Source of the DNA: Propionivibrio sp.
GTDB lineage: Bacteria; Pseudomonadota; Gammaproteobacteria; Burkholderiales; Rhodocyclaceae
Direction of reading: 5' to 3'
NCBI GenBank assembly: GCA_017990155.1
Contig: JAGNOM010000024.1
Coordinates: 1-16,094 of the forward strand
DNA length: 16,094 nucleotides
The notes beneath the pieces were generated by a model. That model was not told the DNA's origin and made no database searches. It was given only the letters and a program-made list of their open reading frames with translations. Numbering within the stretch: position 1 is the first letter of the stretch; each line of letters begins with the position of its first letter. Positions 7,438 to 13,817 of this stretch are shown here, piece after piece. The translations under genes and the position numbers were made by a program.

Positions 7438-8799
7438 TCATTTCAGGTTGACCCATTTGAGCGGGTCCAGCGGTTGGCCCTGATAACGTATTTCAAAGTA
7501 TAAACCGGATTCCGGATTGCCACCGCTGTTCCCCACGGAGGCAATGACATCGCCGCTACGCACGGTGTCGCCAGACTGTTTCAGGACCGCTTCGTTGTTT
7601 CCGTAGATCGATAGATATTTGCCGCCGTGGTCAACGATCAGCAAGTTACCGAAGCCGCGCATCCAGTCCGAAAAGACGACCTGGCCATTGGCGATGACCT
7701 TCACTTCGCTGCCCTGATCGGCGCGGATGAACAGTCCTTTCCATGTGCTTCCCTCTTGTCGCGCCGTTCCGAAGCGGTTGCTGACGACGCCACGAACCGG
7801 CAGTCGCAGACTCCCGCGGAGCTGCGCAAAGATGCCGGCTGACTGCGCCTCCGGTGTGAGCTCGTTGTTGATTTCCGCCGGAGGTGTCGTTGCCTTTGGC
7901 GCCGGCCCATTTTCTCGTGTCGCTTCGGCGCGTTTATTCCGCGCTTCTTCGCGACGCGGTGTGGGCTTTGCCGCGAGTGTCTTGGCCAACTTTTCGATCA
8001 GTTGCGACAGCTGCTTTTCGTCACGCTTCAGATTACCGATTTCCCGCTTCTGCTCCGCGATTTTTTCCGAAATCGTATCGAGGATGGCCTTGCGTTGCTC
8101 GCGTTGGGCAAGCATTTTGCCGTGCTCTTCCTTCTGCTTCTCTTCGATGGCGGCAAGCTCGGCGGCGCGCTCCTTGGTGTCGGCGGCCAACGCCTGCTTA
8201 CGTTTTAGTGTGCCTTCGATTTCACCCAGGAGCTGACTGCGCGAGCGGCCGACCGCGCTTAGGTAGTAGAGGTCGCGTGCGGTCTGGCTCGGATTGCTTC
8301 CGTTCAGCAACAGGTGCAGCGAGTCGGGGTTGCCTTGCAAATACTGGCGGCGAACCAGTAAGTCCAGTTGTTCGTGCTGGCTACGCAAACGCGTTTCCAG
8401 ATCGCGTGATTGGGCGGAAAGACTGTTCAGGTTGGCTTGCAGTTTGTTCCGCTGTTGGGTCAGGCCGTGCAAAACGCGCTGGGTCGAGGAAATTTCCTGT
8501 TCGATGCTCTTGAGCTTTTCCACAGCGTCAGATCGTTTGTTCTGGGCAACGGCGACGCCTTTTTGCAGCACCTCGATCTGTCCTCGGATTTCCTTCAGGT
8601 CGCCCCGTTTTTCGGCGACTTCGGCACGGGTTGGAGGACGATTTGGCTTTTTTTTACTTGCGCCGGAGACGGGCGATGTCAGGCCAACACAAGCGAGTAC
8701 CAGAAAGAGGTGTGCGGCGACAATGCTGTTTGTACTGGAATTCAGCTGTGGGGCAGGAGGGGGACTCGGATGTGTTTTTGCGCTGCGGGAATCGTTCAT
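7438..8799 (-). CDS. envC: EnvC-like murein hydrolase activator with degenerate LytM (M23) domain
   Basis: EnvC is a periplasmic activator of the amidases AmiA/AmiB during daughter-cell separation; it does not cut peptidoglycan itself. The 453-residue product has a hydrophobic secretion segment (about 26-45, likely cleaved after SGA near 47), though with an unusually long Pro/Ser-rich stretch before it. A long coiled coil follows (about 55-270), rich in Gln, Lys and Glu, then an Ala/Pro/Lys-rich linker. The C-terminal LytM domain (about 330-453) has lost the zinc ligands: the H-x-x-x-D position reads GLFIRAD and the H-x-H position reads LYFEIR. E. coli EnvC is degenerate in the same way. An AGG lies about 8 bases before the ATG. 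It is the first gene of envC-ctpA-unknown-moeB/thiF, divergent from the ArsR gene. Confidence 0.93.
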   Translation of the reverse strand: MNDSRSAKTHPSPPPAPQLNSSTNSIVAAHLFLVLACVGLTSPVSGASKKKPNRPPTRAEVAEKRGDLKEIRGQIEVLQKGVAVAQNKRSDAVEKLKSIEQEISSTQRVLHGLTQQRNKLQANLNSLSAQSRDLETRLRSQHEQLDLLVRRQYLQGNPDSLHLLLNGSNPSQTARDLYYLSAVGRSRSQLLGEIEGTLKRKQALAADTKERAAELAAIEEKQKEEHGKMLAQREQRKAILDTISEKIAEQKREIGNLKRDEKQLSQLIEKLAKTLAAKPTPRREEARNKRAEATRENGPAPKATTPPAEINNELTPEAQSAGIFAQLRGSLRLPVRGVVSNRFGTARQEGSTWKGLFIRADQGSEVKVIANGQVVFSDWMRGFGNLLIVDHGGKYLSIYGNNEAVLKQSGDTVRSGDVIASVGNSGGNPESGLYFEIRYQGQPLDPLKWVNLK

Positions 8800-8847
8800 T
8801 CTGCTGCCTGAGGGGTTGCCGTGGGGACGCCCCCGTGATCGGGAATT

Positions 8848-8861
8848 ATTCTATAATGAAT
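8848..8861. promoter_or_regulatory. Inverted repeat ATTC-N6-GAAT around the arsR -10 box: candidate operator
   Basis: ATTC (8848-8851) and GAAT (8858-8861) are perfect inverted half-sites enclosing the six bases TATAAT. A dimeric repressor bound here would cover the -10 box. The same repeat overlaps a minus-strand TAGAAT (8848-8853) that could serve envC. A second overlapping repeat, GAAT-T-ATTC, occupies 8843-8851. Binding by the neighbouring ArsR protein is inference. Confidence 0.45.
8852..8857 (+). promoter_or_regulatory. -10 box (perfect TATAAT) for the arsR gene
   Basis: A consensus TATAAT lies 20 bases before the arsR GTG. No convincing -35 box is found 16-18 bases upstream, where the DNA is G/C-rich. 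Transcription would start near 8864, leaving a leader of only about 14 bases without a Shine-Dalgarno. Either the mRNA is nearly leaderless or translation starts later (GTG at 8890). Confidence 0.5.
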
Positions 8862-8877
8862 CTCCATATTTAAACGA

Positions 8878-9198
8878 GTGTCAGTCATCGTGACGACCCA
8901 GGTCAGTCTCATCGATAAGCAGGAGCACATCGAACAGGCGGCGCGTGCGCTCAAGTCGATTTCGCATCCGTTACGCCTCAAGATACTGTGCGTCATCGGC
9001 GATCAGGAAGCTTGCGTGCAGGAAATCGTCGATGCGGTTGGTACGTCGCAGAGCAATATTTCCCAGCATCTGGCAATTCTTCGTGAGAAGGACGTGCTGG
9101 TGACTCGCAAGGATGCCAACCGCGTGTACTACCGCGTCGGAGATGCGCGCACCCTGCAGTTGATCGGTATGATGCGCGAAGTCTTTTGCAGCAACTAG
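8878..9198 (+). CDS. ArsR/SmtB-family regulator, likely SqrR/BigR-type persulfide sensor
   Basis: This is a 106-residue winged-helix repressor of the ArsR family. ISHPLRLKILCVIGDQEACVQEI and TSQSNISQHLAILREKDVL form the helix-turn-helix, and RKDANRVYYRV is the wing. It lacks the metal-binding ELCVCDL motif of ArsR/SmtB. Its cysteines are C38 (in ILCVIG), C46 and C104 (in REVFCSN). C38 and C104 are 66 residues apart, the same distance as C41/C107 in SqrR and C42/C108 in BigR, and fall in the same structural positions. Sensing of sulfide or persulfide by a disulfide or tetrasulfide link is therefore likely. It precedes the rhodanese, glutaredoxin and SecB genes. The start may be GTG 8878 or GTG 8890; neither has a good ribosome binding site. 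A possible operator lies just upstream. Confidence 0.9.
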   Translation: MSVIVTTQVSLIDKQEHIEQAARALKSISHPLRLKILCVIGDQEACVQEIVDAVGTSQSNISQHLAILREKDVLVTRKDANRVYYRVGDARTLQLIGMMREVFCSN

Positions 9199-9274
9199 AC
9201 AGGAAGGCCTGGTGCCGCGCAGTCTCATAGATCGATCGTTCCCACGTTTCTGTTTCTAATCTTTGGAGTTTCGC

Positions 9275-9694
9275 TTGGAATTCATTCTGCAGAATATCTT
9301 TCTGGTCGCGATTGCAGTGATCAGCGGCACGATGTTGCTAGTCCTGACTTATCGTCGCCCCGGTGGGCGAAATGCGCTGAACGCCACGCAGGCAACCATG
9401 CTGATCAATCGCGAGGATGCCCTCGTTGTCGATGTTCGGGAGCCCGACGAGTACGTTTCAGGCCACGTGCCCGACTCGCGCAACATCCCGCTGAGCCGCC
9501 TTGACGAACGAATGGGCGAGTTGGAGAAGTTCAAGGAGGCACCGGTCATTCTGGTCTGCCAGACCGGTGCGCGCTCCGGCGATGCATGCGGGAAACTCAC
9601 GAAAAAGGGTTTCACCAAATTGCACAACCTGGAAGGTGGCATTGCGGCTTGGCGTACTGCCGGCATGCCACTCAAGAAAGGCGCCAAAAAATGA
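9275..9694 (+). CDS. Membrane-anchored rhodanese-like sulfurtransferase (YibN-like)
   Basis: The 139-residue product has one N-terminal membrane segment (about 7-25, FLVAIAVISGTMLLVLTY). A single rhodanese domain follows (about 35-133), with VVDVREPDEYVSGHVPDSRNIP and the active-site loop CQTGARS. C95 is the catalytic cysteine that carries the persulfide, and C105 may be a partner. It resembles E. coli YibN in length, topology and position before grxC and secB. The TTG at 9275 was chosen because GGAG (9265-9268) lies 6 bases before it; a TTG at 9263 would overlap this site. The stop overlaps the grxC ATG as ATGA, so the two are translationally coupled. The position behind a possible persulfide sensor fits a role in sulfane sulfur handling, though that is inference. 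Confidence 0.9.
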   Translation: MEFILQNIFLVAIAVISGTMLLVLTYRRPGGRNALNATQATMLINREDALVVDVREPDEYVSGHVPDSRNIPLSRLDERMGELEKFKEAPVILVCQTGARSGDACGKLTKKGFTKLHNLEGGIAAWRTAGMPLKKGAKK

Positions 9695-9966
9695 GTTCGC
9701 AGCCGCGTGTTTTGATGTATTCGACAGCGGTGTGTCCCTATTGCGTTCGAGCAGAACAGTTGTTGCGTGCTCGCGGTGTCGCTGAGATTGAAAAAGTTCG
9801 CGTCGATCTGGACCCGGAGCGTCGCGCCGAGATGATGGAAAAGACCTCGCGCCGCACCGTGCCGCAGATTTTTATCGGCGAGACCCATGTCGGCGGCTGC
9901 GATGATCTGATCGCGCTCGATCAGGCTGGAAAGCTCTTACCATTGCTGTCGGGCGAATCTGCCTGA
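9691..9966 (+). CDS. grxC: Glutaredoxin 3 (GrxC)
   Basis: GrxC is a small cytoplasmic thiol-disulfide oxidoreductase that uses glutathione to reduce protein disulfides and mixed disulfides. The 91-residue product has the dithiol active site CPYC (C15 to C18), the cis-proline TVP (56-58) and the glutathione-binding GGCDD (68-72), all typical of the GrxC subgroup. The additional C70 matches the extra cysteine of E. coli Grx3. The ATG overlaps the stop of the upstream rhodanese gene by four bases (ATGA), with AAAGG about 9 bases before it. The order rhodanese-grxC-secB is conserved in many proteobacteria. Confidence 0.97.
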   Translation: MSSQPRVLMYSTAVCPYCVRAEQLLRARGVAEIEKVRVDLDPERRAEMMEKTSRRTVPQIFIGETHVGGCDDLIALDQAGKLLPLLSGESA

Positions 9967-9990
9967 CAGCGCATCAAGTATCACTAAACT
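9963..9990 (+). promoter_or_regulatory. Possible secB promoter
   Basis: CTGACA (9963-9968) overlaps the end of grxC and TAAACT (9985-9990) follows after 16 bases. It would give a transcript starting near 9997, about 20 bases before the secB ATG. It may supplement read-through from the upstream genes. Confidence 0.35.
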
Positions 9991-10016
9991 TCACATAACC
10001 ACGACAAGACATCATC

Positions 10017-10505
10017 ATGGCCCAAGAACAAGAAGCACAAGAAGCGACCCCGTCTTTCACCATTGAAAAACTCTATGTGAAAGACCTCTCACTCGAAGTC
10101 CCGAATGCGCCGGCAATCTTCCTTGAGCAGGAGAGCCCGGAAATCAGCGTTCAACTGCAGACCGGCATTCAGGGTCTGAGCGACGATGCCTTTGAGGTGA
10201 CGCTGACGGTGACCGTTACCAGCAAGATCGGTGAAAAGACCGTCTTCCTCGTTGAGACCGCACAGGCCGGTATTTTCCGTATCCGGAATGTGCCGCAGGA
10301 GAACATTGAGCCGCTGCTTGCGATTGCCTGCCCGAACATCCTTTTCCCATACGCCCGCGAAGTCGTTTCGGAATCGGCCGTCCGTGCCGGATTCCAGCCG
10401 GTGCTGTTGCAGCCGGTCAATTTCGAGGCGTTGTATGCCCAGCGTCTCCAGCAGCAACAGGACGCCGCTCAGGAAAATGCCGGCGAGGCGCCGACGATTC
10501 AGTAA
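10017..10505 (+). CDS. secB: Protein-export chaperone SecB
   Basis: SecB is a tetrameric cytoplasmic chaperone that keeps secretory preproteins unfolded and hands them to SecA. The 162-residue product matches the family along its length. It has FTIEKLYVKDLSLEVPNAP (about 14-32), the DAFEVTLTVTVTSK strand and ETAQAGIFRI. The signature CPNILFPYAREVVSE falls near 105-119, and QPVNFEALYAQRL ends the core. The Gln/Ala-rich C-terminal tail is usual. No Shine-Dalgarno is apparent in the 50 bases after grxC, which is odd for a gene that should be well expressed. The start is otherwise unambiguous. Confidence 0.98.
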   Translation: MAQEQEAQEATPSFTIEKLYVKDLSLEVPNAPAIFLEQESPEISVQLQTGIQGLSDDAFEVTLTVTVTSKIGEKTVFLVETAQAGIFRIRNVPQENIEPLLAIACPNILFPYAREVVSESAVRAGFQPVLLQPVNFEALYAQRLQQQQDAAQENAGEAPTIQ

Positions 10506-10520
10506 TTCGGAGAGGCTGAC

Positions 10521-10976
10521 ATGAAACGATTGCTGCCCACACTGGCCGTCTTGTCTGTTTCATTGGTTGCTGCGGTATTTTCACTGCCTGCGGCGGCGAT
10601 CGAGTATCGAACGGTGGAAACGGCAACGGTGCTGTATGACGCGCCGTCGCAGCGGGGCAGCAAGCTCTTTGTGATTCGACGCCACACGCCCGTCGAGGTG
10701 GTGGTAGCGCTTGACGGCTGGTCCAAGGTGCGCGATGCCGACGGCGGCCTGTCCTGGATCGAAAAGAAGTTTCTGTCGGACAAACGCACGGTGATCGTGA
10801 CCGCCGAACGTGCCGAAGTCAGGCAAAAGGCGGACGAGAGTTCGCAGTTGATCTTCGAGGCCGAGAAGAATGTCTCGCTCGAATACCTCGAATCGGCGCC
10901 GGGTGGATGGATCAAGGTTCGCCATCTCGATGGGCAATCGGGGTTCGTGCGCGGTAACCAGATCTGGGGTTTGTAA
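10521..10976 (+). CDS. Secreted bacterial SH3-domain protein
   Basis: The 151-residue product has a classical signal peptide (MKRLLPTLAVLS onward, cleaved after about residue 26 at LPAAA). Two SH3-like beta repeats follow. The first (about 28-85) contains ATVLYDAPSQRGSKLFVI and DGWSKVRDADGGLSWIEKKFL. The second (about 90-150) contains RAEVRQKADESSQLIF and GGWIKVRHLDGQSGFVRGNQIWG. Such periplasmic SH3 proteins are often linked to peptidoglycan binding, but this one's role is unknown. A strong CGGAGAGG ribosome binding site precedes the ATG. It lies 15 bases after secB and ends two bases before the gpsA TTG, so it sits inside the secB-gpsA pair that is adjacent in many proteobacteria. Confidence 0.9.
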   Translation: MKRLLPTLAVLSVSLVAAVFSLPAAAIEYRTVETATVLYDAPSQRGSKLFVIRRHTPVEVVVALDGWSKVRDADGGLSWIEKKFLSDKRTVIVTAERAEVRQKADESSQLIFEAEKNVSLEYLESAPGGWIKVRHLDGQSGFVRGNQIWGL

Positions 10977-10978
10977 GC

Positions 10979-11968
10979 TTGAATCTCACAGTCATTGCGG
11001 CTGGAGCGTGGGGTACGGCGCTGGCGATCACGTTCAGCGCCCGCCACCAAGTCACGCTCTGGACTCGCGAGGAAGATGTCACGCGCGATATGCAGGCGCA
11101 CCGGGAAAACCGGCGCTTCCTGCCCGGTTTCTCTTTTCCCGATGGCCTCAAGATTGCAGCCGATTTCAAGTCGGCGGTCAGTGCAGCCGATTTCCTGATC
11201 ATTGCGGCTCCGCTTGTCGGTTTTCGTCCCACGCTGCGCGCCCTGCGCGAGGCTGGCGAAGTGAAACCACTGCTCTGGGTGTGCAAAGGGCTTGAGGCAG
11301 AAACGGCACTGCTGCCGCATCAAGTCGTCGCGCAGGAACTCGGCGCTGACGTCCTGTGCGGCGTCCTGACCGGGCCGAGTTTTGCGGAGGAAGTCGCCAA
11401 GGGACTGCCGCTGGCGATAACTCTCGCTTCGAAGGACGGTGATTTCGCGCAACGCATGGCACTGGAGTTGCACAGTTCGCGCTTTCGCATCTACGCCAAC
11501 GACGATTTGCCAGGTGCCGAAGTCGGCGGGGCGGTCAAGAATGTCATGGCGATCGCGACCGGAATTTGCGATGGACTTGGTTTCGGGCTCAACGCCCGTG
11601 CCGCGCTCATGACGCGCGGACTGGCGGAAATCGCCCGCTTGGGCGTCGCCTTGGGTGGGCAGCCAAAGACCTTCATGGGGCTGGCGGGAATGGGCGACTT
11701 GTTGCTGACCTGCACCGGCGATCTGTCGCGCAACCGGAAGGTTGGTCTGGCGCTGGCCGAAGGCAAGAAGCTGTCGCAGATTCTTGCGGACCTCGGGCAC
11801 GTGGCCGAAGGCGTGAGTACGGCACGCGAGGTGGCCCGGCTGGCTGGCAGGCTTGGTATTGAAATGCCGATCACGCAAGCGATCGACGCCATCCTGTACC
11901 GTGACGTGCCAGCGGCCGTGGCGGTAGAGAAACTCCTCAGCCGCGATCCAAAGCCCGAGATGCAATAG
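10979..11968 (+). CDS. gpsA: Glycerol-3-phosphate dehydrogenase [NAD(P)+] (GpsA)
   Basis: GpsA reduces dihydroxyacetone phosphate to sn-glycerol 3-phosphate, the backbone for phospholipid synthesis, in the cytoplasm. The 329-residue product has WGTALAI (11-17), the GPSFAEEVAKG motif (132-142) and the catalytic-lysine region GAVKNVMAIATG (K187). The C-terminal half (NARAALMTRGLAE, MGLAGMGDLLLTC) is typical. It is odd that the dinucleotide-binding glycine motif, usually GAGAWG, reads AAGAWG, with Ala at position 7, and that the region after it (SARHQVTLW) is slightly shorter than usual. The start is TTG at 10979, two bases after the stop of the SH3 gene. An upstream in-frame stop at 10955 excludes longer forms, and only a GGGG at 10966-10969 could act as ribosome binding site. 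Coupling to the SH3 gene is likely. Confidence 0.96.
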   Translation: MNLTVIAAGAWGTALAITFSARHQVTLWTREEDVTRDMQAHRENRRFLPGFSFPDGLKIAADFKSAVSAADFLIIAAPLVGFRPTLRALREAGEVKPLLWVCKGLEAETALLPHQVVAQELGADVLCGVLTGPSFAEEVAKGLPLAITLASKDGDFAQRMALELHSSRFRIYANDDLPGAEVGGAVKNVMAIATGICDGLGFGLNARAALMTRGLAEIARLGVALGGQPKTFMGLAGMGDLLLTCTGDLSRNRKVGLALAEGKKLSQILADLGHVAEGVSTAREVARLAGRLGIEMPITQAIDAILYRDVPAAVAVEKLLSRDPKPEMQ

Positions 11969-12030
11969 AGGCAATCGAGAGATGGCGTGTCAGCGAGTGT
12001 TTTGATTGAGAAGCTATTGAGGAGAATTTG

Positions 12031-13065
12031 ATGATCAAGGTAGGCATTGTCGGCGGCACCGGGTATACCGGCGTCGAACTCTTGCGTTTGCTGGCGCAGC
12101 ATCCGTCGGTTGAGGTGGTAACGATTACTTCGCGCGGCGAGGCGGGTTTGCCGGTGTCGACCATGTTCCCGAATCTGCGTGGGTGGATTGATCTGGCTTT
12201 TGAGGATCCGGCCACGGCAAACCTCAAAGGCTGCGACGTCGTCTTCTTTGCCACGCCTAACGGGGTTGCTATGCAACAGGCGCCATCGTTACTCGACGCC
12301 GGCGTTCGTGTCATCGATCTTGCAGCGGACTACCGCATTACGGATATCCCGGAGTGGGAAAAGTGGTACAGCATGAAACACGCCAGTCCGGAATGGGTCG
12401 AAAAAGCTGTCTATGGTTTGCCCGAAGTCAATCGTGCGGCCATCAGTTCGGCTCGCCTGGTTGCCAATCCAGGTTGCTATCCGACGGCAGTACAACTTGG
12501 CTTCGCGCCTCTTTTGGCGTCGGGCCTGGTCGATGAAGGCAACTTGATTGCCGATGCGAAGTCGGGTGTCTCTGGCGCCGGGCGCAAGGCTGAAGTGTCA
12601 TCCCTGTTCTCGGAAGCGGCCGACAACTTCAAGGCTTACGGCGTACCCGGACATCGGCATTTGCCTGAAATCCGCCAGGGCTTGGCTCGGGTCGCGGGCA
12701 AGGAGGTCGGGCTGACTTTTGTGCCGCATCTGACGCCGCTGATTCGTGGCATTCATGCGACGCTTTATGCGCGACTCAAATCCGACTCGGACGTCGATTT
12801 TCAGGCGGTTTTCGAAAAGCACTACGTTGACGAGCCGTTTGTCGATGTTCTGCCAGCGAAGTCTCATCCTGAGACACGCTCGGTGCGGGCGGCGAATCTC
12901 TGCCGGATTGCTGTCCATCGGCCGCAGGGGGGGAATACTCTGGTGGTCCTTTCGGTCATCGATAACCTCGTCAAGGGTGCGGCCGGGCAGGCTGTTCAGA
13001 ACATGAATATCATGTTCGGATTGCCCGAAAAAGCCGGTTTATGGCAGCTTCCGGTCCTTCCATAA
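12031..13065 (+). CDS. argC: N-acetyl-gamma-glutamyl-phosphate reductase (ArgC)
   Basis: ArgC catalyses the NADPH-dependent reduction of N-acetylglutamyl phosphate to the semialdehyde in arginine synthesis. The 344-residue product has the nucleotide-binding GGTGYTG (8-14) and the catalytic cysteine in NPGCYPT (C149). It also has the family stretch SGVSGAGRKAEVSSLFSEA and GHRHLPEI, which holds a catalytic histidine. The ATG at 12031 was preferred over the TTG just before it because GGAG (12021-12024) lies 6 bases upstream and MIKVGIVGG is the usual N-terminus. The 62-base gap after gpsA shows no clear promoter or terminator. No other arg gene is adjacent; the next gene overlaps its 3' end by 25 bases. 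Confidence 0.97.
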   Translation: MIKVGIVGGTGYTGVELLRLLAQHPSVEVVTITSRGEAGLPVSTMFPNLRGWIDLAFEDPATANLKGCDVVFFATPNGVAMQQAPSLLDAGVRVIDLAADYRITDIPEWEKWYSMKHASPEWVEKAVYGLPEVNRAAISSARLVANPGCYPTAVQLGFAPLLASGLVDEGNLIADAKSGVSGAGRKAEVSSLFSEAADNFKAYGVPGHRHLPEIRQGLARVAGKEVGLTFVPHLTPLIRGIHATLYARLKSDSDVDFQAVFEKHYVDEPFVDVLPAKSHPETRSVRAANLCRIAVHRPQGGNTLVVLSVIDNLVKGAAGQAVQNMNIMFGLPEKAGLWQLPVLP

Positions 13066-13802
13066 GGCTCCGGCGGCTGCGCCGACGCTTTGGCATTGGC
13101 GCACCAAAACTGGCTATACGGACTCATGTCGCGTGGTATTGGCAGGTCTTGGCGCTCGTCTCTATTCTCTCGGTTTCCTTGTCGCTCGCTATGTGGATCT
13201 ACGATTCAAGGCGGCAAGCCTACGGGGCGACTAACGAAGATCAGGTCAGGGAAATTCAGACACTTCGCAATCACGTCATGGAGCTTGATGCCGAGCTGAC
13301 AAAAATGCGCACACTGGCCGGGACCGGTGAAAACAGTCTGCAGATCGAGCGTGCGACGCAACGCCAACTGTCGCAACAAGTGAGGTCTCTGGAAGCTGAA
13401 AACGCCGCGCTCAAGGAGGACTTGGCATTCTTTGAAGGGCTGACCCAACTTTCCGGCGAGGCCCAGGAAGGTGTGAGGGTCGAACGTTTGCGTGTTGAGC
13501 CGGCTGCGGTTGCGGGTGTGTACAAGTACCGATTGTTGGTGGTTAACAATAGCGGTCGTTCGTTGAAGAGCGCCGACGTCGATCTGCAGTTTGTTGTCAA
13601 AACGAGGCAGGGTGGGCAGGATGTGGTGATCGTTTTCCCATCGGGCCCAGAGTCAGCCACGCAGCCGCAGGCCCTGGACGTCAAGAACTTCCATCGCATC
13701 GAGGGCGAGTTTGTCGTGCCGTTGGGCGCCGAGGTGCTCTCGGTCGAGGTCAAGCTGCTGCAGGACGGGCGTGTTCGAGCAAAGCAGTCGGTCACTCTTT
13801 GA
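13041..13802 (+). CDS. Membrane-anchored coiled-coil protein (DUF6776 type)
   Basis: The 253-residue product has a short Arg-rich cytoplasmic N-terminus (RLRRLRRRFG), one membrane segment (about 34-54) and a periplasmic coiled coil (about 65-130, heptads rich in Leu, Glu and Gln). A C-terminal beta-rich domain follows (about 140-253, with YKYRLLVVNNSG and VEVKLLQDGRVRAKQSV). This layout and its place between argC and a bactofilin gene fit the uncharacterised DUF6776 family of betaproteobacteria; the family name is from memory. The ATG lies within the end of argC (25-base overlap) without a good ribosome binding site, so coupled translation is likely. Bactofilin begins 15 bases after it. A role as membrane partner of the bactofilin is inference. 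Confidence 0.85.
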   Translation: MAASGPSIRLRRLRRRFGIGAPKLAIRTHVAWYWQVLALVSILSVSLSLAMWIYDSRRQAYGATNEDQVREIQTLRNHVMELDAELTKMRTLAGTGENSLQIERATQRQLSQQVRSLEAENAALKEDLAFFEGLTQLSGEAQEGVRVERLRVEPAAVAGVYKYRLLVVNNSGRSLKSADVDLQFVVKTRQGGQDVVIVFPSGPESATQPQALDVKNFHRIEGEFVVPLGAEVLSVEVKLLQDGRVRAKQSVTL

Positions 13803-13817
13803 GCAAAGGAGAGCGGA

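Noticed and set aside
10499..11974. Long minus-strand open frame (491 codons) over the SH3 gene and gpsA
   Set aside because: It is the mirror of two well-supported plus-strand genes. Its product is rich in Arg, Gln and His without motifs, so it is a GC-driven shadow.
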